From positions 1 through 51,909 of the forward strand of contig FTLJ01000914.1 of NCBI GenBank assembly GCA_900155495.1: a stretch of DNA of 51,909 nucleotides, written 5' to 3'. Under the pieces are notes generated by a model. The model ran no database searches, was not told the origin of the DNA, and worked only from the letters and a program-made list of their open reading frames with translations. Shown here piece after piece: positions 23,101 to 36,257 of this stretch (positions are counted from its first letter, which is position 1; every line of letters begins with the position of its first letter). Position numbers and translations under genes: made by a program. This DNA comes from Porogramme epimiltina (Eukaryota; Basidiomycota; Agaricomycetes; Polyporales; Polyporaceae).

Positions 23101-24108
23101 CCGCCTTGGATCCTCCGCTGGCCTGAACTGGCCCGCGCGCGCCTGCGCGCCCGCCCTGTGGATGCGCCACGTCGCATGCTCCCCTCGCGCTCCGCCGCCC
23201 GCGCCTTGACTCGCCGGGCGCTGGGCAGCCTGTGTCTGATACGCGAGCAGCGCGCGCGCGAGGGGGGGGGGGCTCTCGAATCGCCGCAGGCCCCATTGTG
23301 AACGTTTTCGCGTGCCCGATCGTCCCCGCATGCGGCATAGCGCGAGGCCCGATCGCGGTCGTGGGGGCGTGCGGCGGCGGGGCTCGCGGTCGCAAGGGCG
23401 GCGGCGGCTGCTCGCGACAACTCAAAGCACTCTAAAACGGAAACGGGCGATAAAATGTACTTTTGGTGCCACTCGCGACGCTCTTCCGCACGCATGCGGC
23501 CGACCAGGCCTGCGCGGGCAGCACCCGCGGAGCACGCGTTGCCGACGGCCAGGCGTGGTAAGGTAAGCTCTGAGAGGCGAGGCTCTGGAGACGCTAATCC
23601 GCTTCTTCGCCCGGCGCCGGTCGGCCTCTGCGCGCACTTACGGCGGACGCGGCACCCGAAGGGGAGGACGGCAGGGTAAGGGACAAGTAATAAGTGGCGA
23701 GAGTGCAGGTGCCGCTCGAAGCGGACGGACGTCCGAGCGCGCGGAGGGCTGTTGGACAATGGAGGGGATATGGCCCGGGAGAAGGGGGATATTGATGATG
23801 GAATATGTAAGTAAGATATTATGATTACGGCCGCAGCTGGCTGTCGAGGGTTCCTGCCGTGAGGGTGCTGGGAGAGGATGATGCAGGGTCGACGGGCGCT
23901 GGGTGTGGACTCGGTTCGCGACGGGCCGCCGCCACGGTCGAGGAAGGCTGCGAACAGAAGGAGGGGTTCCGAGGGATACGCATACGTGATAAGTAAACGT
24001 GCGACGGGTTTAGATTCAATGGTGCGGGCGGGCGGCCGATGCTGTAATATGGGTTGTATGCGGAAGGGGCCCTACCCACTTATCGCGCGGAATCGGTTCT
24101 GGAACTGG

Positions 24109-24150
24109 GGATATCTGACGGATATCTGGTCTGACGGATATCTGGCACGA
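24109..24150. repeat. Short direct repeat around gacggatatctgg
   Basis: The sequence tctgacggatatctgg occurs twice in direct orientation, with a partial ggatatctg before it. It is a small local duplication in the intergenic region. No function is evident. Confidence 0.7.
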
Positions 24151-24830
24151 AGGAGCAGGGCATCTGCGGGCGGGGGCGTGGGGCGCGGCCGATGCCATCG
24201 TTGAATGTTCGCAACCGTCCGCCCGGGTTGGGCGCAAGGTTGTGGATTACGTCAGCCCACAGTGCCCCCACTGCCCACCCAGGGCGTGCAAGGCGGCGCG
24301 GGTGGGCGTGCGGCGCCCGACTGCGGGGACGGCGACGGGGACGACGGCCACGGCGGTCGTCGCTGGCGCATGGACGTTGCGACACCGATCGAGGGCGTTC
24401 TGGAAGGAGGCGTGGGCCGAGACTCGAGAGCCGTCCGTCGAGCAGCGAGGCAAGGTGCGGGCGTCGTCGACTACGCCCTTCCCTCTTCCCTCTTCGCCGC
24501 GATCTGTCGTTGCGCCGCTAGCGTCGGGCGGTCTTCGTGCGCCGCTCCCATACTATTAGGAATGCGACTATTAGGGATGACTGGCTGCCGCAGGGTGCAG
24601 CAACAGCGGAGACGTCGCTGGAGCCTGGCAGCATCAGCGCGTGTGTCGTGGAGGTGGCCCTCGGGGGCTGTAGCTGGCCGTATGCGGGTAAGCAGCACAG
24701 CCGGCGGACGCGCGCGCCGTGCCGCGGTTCGGACGGTTCCCAGTGGGTGCGGCGGGCGCGCAGAGTCCAGACGGCTGTTCTTGGACTGGTGGGCGCTGGG
24801 GCCGCGGTCGGTCGTGCTTTGTGCTGCTGA

Positions 24831-24876
24831 TGCTGGTGCTCTGGTGCTGGTGCTGGTGCTGGTGCTGGTGCTGGTG
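24831..24876. repeat. (ggtgct)n simple repeat
   Basis: A hexamer repeat of ggtgct with one slipped unit near 24839 gives an artificial Leu-Val frame on the plus strand. It is typical microsatellite slippage. Confidence 0.85.
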
Positions 24877-25257
24877 GGGGCGGCTGCAGACGGGCTGGCT
24901 GTGAAGGGTTCTGAGATGTGCGCGGTGGCTGATGGGAGGTGCGGCGGAAGGCGAGCTGGATGGATGGATGCCAGATGGGCACGCGCACGGGGGCCACGTA
25001 CTGGGGGCGCGCGCTGGGCGGTGGCTGGCCTGGCTGCTGGCAGGCCGTCCGTGGGCTTCTTCCGCGGCACGGCGGACGGGGGCGTCGTCTCCCAGCAGCA
25101 CGCCGGGTCCGAGTCCCCGGAGGGCGCCAGGAAGCGTCCGCGTTCGAGACGTGGGCCGTGTAAGCTTATCGATCGGTAAGTAATTCGGTCTAATTGCGAC
25201 CCGCGCCAGGTAACGTCAACGCGCTAGAGCCAAGGGGGGCCGCCCTCGGGCTCAGTA

Positions 25258-25313
25258 AACCCCAGTCCCAGTCCGAATCCGAACCCGAATCCGAATCCGA
25301 GTCCGAATCCGAC
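25258..25313. repeat. Hexamer repeat of the cgaatc type
   Basis: About nine six-base units vary between ccagtc, cgaatc, cgaacc and cgagtc. Variation is mainly at two positions, so the array is old or drifting. It lies in the cyclin-CHS7 intergenic region. Confidence 0.8.
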
Positions 25314-28038
25314 ACTCGCCCCAGCCGCTCGATGCCCGACGCGGCGACGCCCCACGACCCGCCCGCTCGTCTGTCCGACCCGGCCTCTGCCCTTTGTCTG
25401 TCGACGTCTCATGAACATGCACGGCGCTCCGTGCACCCATCATTTTCACCCAGGCCGCCGTACGTCGCAAGCCTGAGTCTCGCGAGATCCCACCGACCGA
25501 CTTGCCCAACCTTGGCCTGGGACAACCGGGGCTCTCCCACCCCACCCTGGCGCCCCGCGCGCCCTTTTGGCCACTTGCTCGCCGTTGGCTCCTCGCCTTC
25601 TCCCTAGACCCCCGCGCCGAGGCGCTCGGCCCCGTGAGGAACCGCTAGCGCCGGCGGCGATTCCGCGCGCGGTGGACGATCAAATCGTTTTTTTCCTTCC
25701 CGCAATATCCTCAGTCGAGACGTTTGCGAGGCACGCGTCCAAGGGCCGGGACGGGCCCTCCGCGCTCCGCGTAGCGGCTCGCGGCCGCGGGGCCTTCAGT
25801 TGACAAGCTTATTGACTTGCGCCTCACGAGCGGCGAACTCGAAACGTTTGCGGCACCTGTCGTGCGCAGTGCGCGCGCGAGCGGCGAAGAACGCGGCGGC
25901 GGGTGGCCCAGCCAGCGCCGCATGCGCTGCGGCGAACGCGTCGGCTGTTGGATTTTTTTTTACATGTTGTTATGATCTGGCGAAGAGTCATCCGGCTGCG
26001 CGGACGCCGGAAAGTCTACTTGGGGGCTGCCGCTGCCGCTCGAGGGTTCGAGCGCGCGCGGCGAGAATCAAATGGAAACCCGGCACCCAAGGTAATTAGA
26101 GTGGCGGGGGCGGCCAAGGCGCGTGAGCCGAAAATTTTATCGGAGAGACAGTAATTGAGGGAGGAACGAATGCTCGCAAGCTCGCGCAGCGTGCGCAAAC
26201 ATTTGAGGAGAGCGATGATCGTCGCTAGCGTGTCGTATTTGGGAACCCTCTGGAGGCGGAGGCTCGGCTGAAAGGAGGCTTGGGTTGCCACCATCGTGGC
26301 ATACGAATGTGGCTTAGGGAGAGGAGCTACATCAGACTGTGCGCGTTAGATGGCGGTGGACGATGGGCAGTCTGATCGGCTCGGCAAGGCGGTGAAGGGG
26401 GGCTAGGGGCACCGGGTAGGAACGACGCCGAGGGGGAGGGATGGGATGGATGACGACGGGGAGCGGATGCAGATGAGGATGGTAAAGCGAGTAATGGAAA
26501 TCGGCGGCGGGGCAAGGCCGGATGGAGGGAGTGAGACAGGAGGGCTGTGAACAGATGTTGAAGCGGGTCGGAGTTGGGGAAGAACATGTACGTAGGGAGG
26601 GGAGTTGGCGGGAGCGCTGGATGGATGGCAAAGTGATGGAGGCTGGTCCGCGCTCCGTGGTGGACAACAATGATCGACACGGTTGCGGCCCTGTGTGGGA
26701 TGGGAAGCGTGGGGAACAGGGAACAGATGGCTCTCGGACACGGACACGGGGCGTGGGGCGATGGGGCGGGGGGATAGAGTGCGGACGATAAGGGATCAGG
26801 ACGGTTGTTGGGAGGAGGAGAGGGAGAGGGAGGCAGGCAGACGGTCGGAGGCGGTCGCAGACGGTCGGACAGAAACTCGGACGGAAACTGGGGAGACGGG
26901 GCGGGAGAGCGGGAGAGAGCGCGACAAAGAAAGCCGAGGGGATGCTTATTCACAGCGAGATCTCGCCAGATCGGGGACAGTGAGCTATGTTGCCGGACGC
27001 CGCTGGGCGAGACCCCGCCTGCCGTTTCGAGCGGCCATCGGGAGATCCGGGCGGGCGATCGTGCCTTTGCGTCATCGGATGCGCGCCCGCTAAGTAAGGG
27101 GGCAGAGGTTCAACGTTGAGGTTGGGGGTGCTGCTGGGTGGTGGTCCCTGCTGGGAGAGTCTGATTGCTGGCTCTGCGTCCTCTCTCGCGCCGCTTACGT
27201 CTTGTGGCAAGAGCGGTGGTCCGGACTCGGGCGCGTGCGCAGGGTGGGCCTGGGTGGTCGTCCTCGGGGTTGTCCTAGGACATCGGTCGCCGCAAGCTGT
27301 GGCTTCCATTTCCGCCTTGGGATGTGCATCTGGGGACGCGCACCCTGCGCTTCCGGCTCACTGCGACTGTTCCCGCGGCTTCCTTTATCCATCGGAGCTA
27401 ACTGGGTTTTCGCGTCTGGAATTGGGGATTTGGGAGATAAGTGTAAGCGCAAATTGGGGGGAGAAACTAATGATGAGAAATAGGTGGGCGACGGTGGGGC
27501 GATCTGGGAGAGGAAAGATCTGGAAAATGATCTGCGGTGGGGTTGTTGCCTGAGCGGCGGCTTCGGCGTTGGGCCTCGCAATGACACGCACGGCGCACGG
27601 CTCACGGCGCTCGTCCGCTCGCCCAGCTGCCCCGCGCAGCCCTCGCTTCGGCGACCAAGTGCACACGGGCATGGACAACGCGCGTGCCACCGGGCCTGAA
27701 AGGAGTCGCCCCGGTTGGCTAGGGCGGCGGGGGAGGTTGAGACGCGAGGCGGCGGTGCAAGCTTGTCGGCTGAGTTGGGATGTTGAATTGGGCCCTGCAG
27801 TTGGTGGCCTTGTGGGTTACATAACGGTCAGTTTGACGTCCATCGCATTGATTGAGGGCGGGGGACATCCGTCATATCCGCAGAGAAGGCCAACTCGCTC
27901 GGCCGAGGGGACGCTGGCCAGGGCTCTGTGCACGCGGACGGGGCTGCAGCTTCGACCCTGCCTCGTCGCCTTTCCAGCCCCAGCACTCGCCCAATCCCAG
28001 TCGTCTGCACCCGACCAATCCGCGCAGGGCACTTCCTT

Positions 28039-28094
28039 GGCGGGCGTCCTGTGGCGGGCGTCCTGTGGCGGGCGTCCTGTGGCGGGCGTCCTGT
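28039..28094. repeat. Four identical copies of a 14-bp tandem repeat
   Basis: The unit ggcgggcgtcctgt starts at 28039, 28053, 28067 and 28081 with no differences, followed by a partial ggc. Perfect identity suggests recent expansion or active homogenisation. It is about 1.1 kb upstream of CHS7. Confidence 0.9.
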
Positions 28095-29099
28095 GGCCAG
28101 CTCTGTCCTCGGCTGCTTTCGCCTCCGCGGCAGCCGCCGTTCATCACTGACGCCCCGGCGAGACCGACCGAGGATAAGTATATCGCTCGTTTGGGCGTGG
28201 GATGTGCTCCGGCGAGTGCGCTGCGAGCGAGGGCGGCGGCAGCAGCCGTGCCTCGGTCGGGCCGCCGCCGCGCGCCCCGAAGCCTCTGACGGATCAGGAA
28301 GTGCACTCACGCTGCGTGTCTGGGCGTGCGCCTGACGCCTGCTTACCGCGGAGGACAGACGACGTCATGCCAGAAATTTGCCTGTCCTCACGCCGCCTGC
28401 GACCCGCCCTGCGTCCCAACAGTCCGTCGCGAGACCCCAGACCCCGCCGCCGCCGCCGCAACCAGGAGCGCTGTCGCAGTCGTCTGCCGACGGCGCAGCG
28501 TGCGATCGCGCCCACCATCCCTCCTCCGTGTCAGCCATCTGCCCCCGCCCATTCACGGCACGACACTGTCCCCTCCTCGCACCTATCTATGTGCTCCGCC
28601 GGCCGCTGTCCGTGAATATTTTCGTATACTTATTATAACACCGGGCACTCCCCTCGCGCGGATCGAGCGGAGCGCCGCCGCACACACCGCGGACCTGATC
28701 ACAGCACTGCCAGCCAGATGAGCGACCCCTTGATGAACATGACAAGACACTTACTCGCCGCGCCACACTGCCCCCCAGAGGTAATCCAAGGACGCATCCA
28801 ACTGCCATCCATGCTGGGAGCCTGGACCGCTGCGGTCGTGAACCCCATGCATCAGTCCAGCACAACGACCCCATCTTCTCTCTTTATCCGCTCCAGATAG
28901 CGTTCGAGGGTCTGACCTTGCGGAAAAGCACGACGCGATGAACGTTCGAACCAACAAACATGCTTCCTGCTTCGTGCCAAATCCGACAGGTCACGTCCGC
29001 CTGTCACAAGCGCCAGACGGTGGGAGTGACGCGGGTCACACCTGTCACCACGAGCGTGGGCGACGCCGTCCAGTGGTGCTCGACATCATCCTCGACGAC

Positions 29100-29232
29100 C
29101 TCCACGCCAGACGGCCTAACCCCCGCCTCTCCCTCCCCCTCCCAGCCCTTCCGTCGGCTCCGCTTTCAATCCACAGACCCACTGCTTTACGCTCTCCCTA
29201 CGCTCTCTTGACCAGTCTCTCTTTCCTCCGTC
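29100..29232 (+). promoter_or_regulatory. Pyrimidine-rich leader upstream of CHS7
   Basis: The plus strand is dominated by C and T (tctccctccccctcccagcc and similar) directly before the ATG at 29233. CT-rich tracts near transcription starts are common in basidiomycete genes, so this probably covers the core promoter and 5' UTR. It helps fix ATG 29233 as the start. Confidence 0.55.
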
Positions 29233-30553
29233 ATGGGGATCCAGTTTGGTTCCTTCGACGAAATCTGCCAGACCGCCGCCCTCGTCATATGCCCTCTCAT
29301 CGGCTCAAGCCAGGGCATCGAGCCATCGTGCTATAGCCGCAATGTGGAGATCTCGGGCACCCTCATCTTCCAGCCCTGTAAGCCCTCTTCTTCACCGGTC
29401 GCACTTGCTCCCCATGGCGTCCCACGCGACGACGCTCACCCTTGCACCCTCTAGCGACATGCTTCGTCCACATTGTCGCTATTTTCATGACGGGTATCAT
29501 GATTTTCCACATCCGAAGCAAGTATACCGCAGTCGGTACGTCTCTACCTTTGCATGCTCGGCGAGGCGGCGCACATATTCATAACCGTCCAGGCCGCAAG
29601 GAAATCCTCATGTTCTTCTACCTCTACGCGATCATTGAGCTCCTCGCCATATTCCTCGACTCCGGGATCATTCCGACCGCAAACGTCAGCTACCCAGTAC
29701 GTATCTCGGACTGCCGTACTTGACTGCCCGCCTGACCTTCTCTTCGCAGTGGTTTGCAGCGATATATACAGGTTTGGTGGCTGGCGCATATACCTGCCTA
29801 CTCATCAACGGGTTTGTGGGATTCCAATTTGCAGAGGATGGAACTCCGCTTTCGCTCTGGGTGAGTGGCAACACTTCTGGCGATATTTGCGCACGCCCTC
29901 AACCCCCACGCAGCTTCTGCGAGTATCGACGCTCGTCATATTCGGAGTTTCGTTCTTCATCGCCATTGCGACATTCAAGAAGATCGCCGGATTCGACTAC
30001 GCGAAGCCGCTCGGACTCTGGATCGTCTACATCCTCTGGCCGCTTGTTTGTACCGTCATCTATGTCGTCTCCCAGCTCGTCCTCGTCTTCCGCACGCTCG
30101 AGGACCGCTGGCCGATCGGCGACATCGTGTTTGGCACCGCATTCTTCACCGTCGCGCAGGTCATCCTCTTTGCGTTCTCGGTCACCATTTGCGACGCGAT
30201 CAAGCACTATATCGACGGCCTGTTCTTCTTCACGCTTTGCATGCTCCTCAGCGTCATGATGGTCTACAAGTACTGGGACAGTATCACGGTGCGTGGTTTT
30301 CCGTGGGCGTATGATTGTGTGTGGCTGATGGGACGCGGTGGCGGTCTAGCGCGAGGACCTCGAGTTCTCGGTCGGTTCGAAAGCGATGGTGTGGGAGGTC
30401 AAGGACCCGCTGCTCGCGAACGACTTCGAAGAGGACAACGCGAGCAGCTACGCACACGGCGGGCCACCAGCGAGCCTTGTGGGCGGCATGAGCGGGAAGC
30501 AGCTGTACCAGAACGGTCCTCCTGGTGGCCGTGGGTACCCACCACCGATGTAG
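29233..30553 (+). CDS. CHS7: Chitin synthase export chaperone CHS7 (339 aa, 6 exons)
   Basis: Chs7 is an ER membrane chaperone needed for exit of class IV-type chitin synthase (Chs3) from the ER, and so for cell-wall chitin. Exons 29233-29377, 29455-29535, 29593-29696, 29750-29860, 29914-30288 and 30350-30553 join in frame to 339 residues, normal for the family. Signature blocks are [84 protein letters not shown] and [13 protein letters not shown]. The closing blocks are VYKYWDSIT and [20 protein letters not shown]. Seven hydrophobic segments fit the known topology, with a hydrophilic Gly/Pro-rich tail. It is convergent with the phosphatase gene, 1.0 kb apart. Confidence 0.96.
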
Positions 30554-31578
30554 AGGTTCTGACGGCGCATGGGCAGCAGGCTGAGGCGGCGTTGGAGAGG
30601 TGTGGCGGGCGACGGACATCTGTGGATACGGACATGACGACTTTCCTCCTAATACCATACAGTTGTAGCACCTTCAACTTTCAACGACTTATTTCTTCCC
30701 ACGCAAGGTGCATACTCATCTGCGGATGTTCCACTGATGGTTGTGACCTCTCAGAGGCTCATGGATTGACGTGGCCGAGGAGCACATTCTTGTGGTCACG
30801 CTCGAGATGTTTCCATGTTTTCAATGCTAGCATGGGTCTTGCAAAGGCCAATGAAGATGGGTAGAAAAGTGTATTGACGTTGTAAATTATATACAGCGAA
30901 GCCAATGCTACGACGAACGAGCTCGAAAGCCGGGGAGGGGGTTTTCCAAAAATTGCTGAAAGCCGAAGCTGACAGACGGGTTCGGATGTGTAATTTGCAA
31001 TCAGCAAAAGACTGTGCCTCGGTAAAGACCTCACTGGCGACAGTACGTGCCCGAGCACAAGAATGGGGAACAAGAACGGCCGCGCGCGGTCTTATGTAGG
31101 CTCGCCTGTTCAGGGCAGGCTCTGCTCGCACGGACCATGCATAGGCGCCATGCGCCCGGAAGTCGGCGCCGGAGTCCACAGTTGGCGATGAGGTGGACTC
31201 CGCGCAACTGCCGCTGCAGCCTGCCAGGGGTCGCCGTAGCGTGCAGCTCAATGAGGTCTTAACGTGGTTCCCTCAGGTATCTTGCCTGGGCGGATGCCCA
31301 AAGGAAATAGGTCTACCAATGTGCCACGCCCTGTGCGCTCCGATGGACGCGAGCTAGTCAAACAACAGCACTGGACCATGATCGTTGAGTATTAATATAT
31401 TCAATTGTGTGGACTTCGACCAGTGCGGTGAAGGCGGACGGTCTCAAGGCACGCAGCTATTCCGTAAATTGGGGCATAGTATTGTCGCTAAACTCAACAT
31501 CGGAGGTGTATCTATGCTCAGTCCACTGAACTTAACGCAGTCCAAACGTAAAAAGTCCATGCGACGCAGGGCGCAGCC
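30554..31578. other. Convergent 3' intergenic region
   Basis: This is 1.0 kb between the stop codons of CHS7 and the phosphatase gene, holding both 3' UTRs. A mixed-composition stretch near 30860-30900 is AT-richer. No gene or RNA is seen. Confidence 0.6.
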
Positions 31579-33762
31579 TCACGACGATGACGACGGCGGC
31601 GGCGCGGGCGGGTCGCCCGTCGTCGTGTTCCACGCCGTCCCGGGCGGAACGTGCCAGTCCCCGTGGCACGCCCAGTTCCAGTCCGTCTTTGCGATGATCT
31701 CGCGCTGCGCCGCGACGAACGTGGGCACCGGGCACTTGCCGTCCTTGTCCTCGGGGCACCCGCGGATTCCTGTGAGCGGCGCTACGCCGTCGTTGATGAT
31801 GACGCGGATCTGCGGGTCGGGGTGGGCCTCGCAGGAGAGCACTGGCGCGGGAGTGGATTGGAGGTCAGTTGTTGGAGGCAGGGTCTTAGCTAGGCTTACG
31901 CTGGAACTGGATGTTGGTCGCGAACGGCGCCAGGTGGGAGGACTTGAACGCGCGGTGCTCGGGCATGTGGTCGGCCGGGAGGGGTCCGTCGACGGCGAAG
32001 TTGGACAGGTTGAGAGCGGTAATGACTGATGGCGGTGTCATTAGCAACATAGGGACGTTATGGACGGGGCGTTGCTTACCGTTCAGGACGACAACTTCGT
32101 GCGTCGCATCGACGTAGAGAGCCTGGCCTAGCGGGAAAGTGGCCTCGTTGTCATTGAGTGTGGCGTTCGTTGACGAGTTGTGCACGGGGATGGGCGTGTG
32201 TGTGAGGCGGGCGACGAGCTCCTGCACATAGCCAATGCCCTGTACACGTGAGACTGGCGAGCCGAACGCGGATCCGTACCAAAAGTATAGGTCCATGCTG
32301 TGTAGAGGTAAGCCCGAGTCGGACAGAGTCCACTCCACAGTACTTACGCGTAGTTGAAGCCCTTCCACTCCTCTTCCGTAAAAAGCTCACAGAATTTGGA
32401 GTACCCGATAGCCACAGTCTGCATGACGCACCAGTGTGATTAGCCCCCGAGTCCATGAAATGAAGAATAGAACCCACCTCGTATGCACACATCTGTTGGA
32501 GCGTGTACACATCCTCTGTGGTGAGCTCATACCCATGTAGCTGAGGCTTCAGGCGCGCCAAAGCATCCTTTAGGTATACGGAAGCCCATTCCCTCACATA
32601 TGCAACACCGCGGTCAGACTTGGAGCGGTCGCCAGCGTTGGGGCAAGTCTTGTATGGGGCGAGCGTGTTGTTGAAGCCGTTCTCTTCAATTGTAATGCTC
32701 TGTTGATATTGCCCGTCGAAGGGGTAGCCGAAGAAGCCGATGGCAAAATTGAGAGCGGATGCAAGCATACGGTCCTGCGATTCCGTACGGAAGACGGGGA
32801 GCGAGTTGGATTCGGTAAAGTTCTTGAGAAGGAAGCCATACTTCATGCGCATCGAAACGCCGAGATCGACTGCGTCCAGATGAATGTTGGAACATGAGAG
32901 AGGGGTAAAGAACAGACGTACAAAGTTGCTGACGGCCGAACGGCGTGAGGATCTCCTCTCCAAGCTTGTAGGTCCTGAAGCACGCGGTGAGCATGGATAT
33001 AATATGGAGGGACGCCCGGTGTATTCACCAGTCATTCATGAACTCGAGGTCTCCTGAACCATTCCAACCAGCGGCGGCATTATGAAGTCGACCGGAGAAG
33101 TTGGCAGGGCCGCCGTAGGATGCCCACTCGGTGGGATAGCGAGCACCGTGACGGTGAAGGAGATGAAGGCCCGTTACACGACATGACTCGGGTGCCTCGG
33201 GTCCTGAGTCGACGCCAAAGGAGCCGCGCTCAACACTGAACCAAGGGGAAAGATTTCCCCAGTGCTTGAAGATGTCGAAGGGAGGCTCTGAGCTTTGGTC
33301 TGAAACGTTCTTCGCTAGAGCGAGAGGGGAGAGGAGGTGCGGAGCGCCGGTGTGAAGGGGGTAAGAGGGAGCGGTGGCGACAAGACCAGCCTCTGCCCCA
33401 GTGGGCGTTGGACCTGCGTGTCCAACGTCTGTAGGAAAGAGAGAGGGGAAAGCGTTTGTGGGGGAGGCGGGAGGGAAATGGTGCACTTCGGTGGAGCCTG
33501 CGTCGGGGTTGGCAAGGTTGGCTACTGCGGTAGACTGGGGGTGGGTATCATAGTAGAAAATTGGCAGCGAGTAGTGTGAGCAGAAGATGAACTCGGCAAG
33601 GACGGCGGAGAGGATGCCTGCAACGTAGGCAAAGAAGATATGACGGGTGCGGAAGGTGCGGCGAGGAGAGCGAGCAGAGGTATGCTGTTCGTGGCGGTCG
33701 TGGTCCTGCGGCAGGAGAGACTGGGATTCGGGATCGACGGACTCTTTAAACGATGAGGACAT
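31579..33762 (-). CDS. Membrane-anchored histidine acid phosphatase (phytase-like), 618 aa, 7 exons
   Basis: Histidine acid phosphatases hydrolyse phosphomonoesters through a phospho-histidine. Exons 33762-33029, 32974-32922, 32869-32478, 32418-32348, 32297-32080, 32025-31900 and 31841-31579 join in frame. The catalytic RHGARYP is at residues 204-210 (LLHRHGARYP). The second catalytic block reads YVDATHEVVVLN, so the usual His-Asp pair is His-Glu here. A single hydrophobic segment at about residues 41-61 follows a basic, hydrophilic head (RSPRRTFRTR). That predicts a type II protein with the enzyme domain in the lumen or outside, supported by sequons such as NVS, NGS and NSST. ATG 33762 (MSSSFKESVD) was chosen; the frame also runs upstream but without a better ATG. 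The start is 227 bp from the divergent GluRS gene. The natural substrate (phytate or other) cannot be told. Confidence 0.9.
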
Positions 33763-36153
<2,391 letters not shown>

Positions 36154-36257
36154 GTTTTATAGTAGTGGGGTGGTGTTTCCGAAACCCGTGGATTATGGTT
36201 ACAAGCGTGCTATAATACAATCGGCTGTTTCTAGCTTATGTCATGGGCTATGTCCCG

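Larger units (their letters stand above)
20131..29232. other. 9.1-kb GC-rich divergent intergenic region, no gene supported
   Basis: Lies between the 5' ends of the cyclin (minus) and CHS7 (plus). Frames of 60-320 codons occur on both strands, overlapping in up to five frames, with Arg/Ala/Pro/Ser-rich products and no family motif. Several tracts are strongly pyrimidine-rich (about 21720-22160) or purine-rich (about 26420-26930), and four short tandem repeats are listed separately. It could be long upstream regulatory DNA, untranslated leader, non-coding transcripts or an unrecognised fast-evolving gene. The last 130 bp before 29233 form a C/T-rich leader for CHS7. Confidence 0.45.

Noticed and set aside
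24205..25179. 324-codon plus-strand frame
   Set aside because: Composition is Arg/Ala/Gly/Val-rich, it includes the ggtgct microsatellite as Leu-Val, and overlapping frames of similar length exist on both strands. No motif or splice support.
24831..25313. CRISPR-like array
   Set aside because: These are hexamer microsatellites without spacers, in a eukaryotic genome.
26327..26953. 208-codon minus-strand Pro/Ser/His-rich frame
   Set aside because: It lies in a purine-rich (plus) tract where the complementary strand rarely encodes stops. No conserved block.
31385..32029. Plus-strand frame of 214 codons
   Set aside because: It is antisense to the last exons of the phosphatase gene, whose frame carries the catalytic block.
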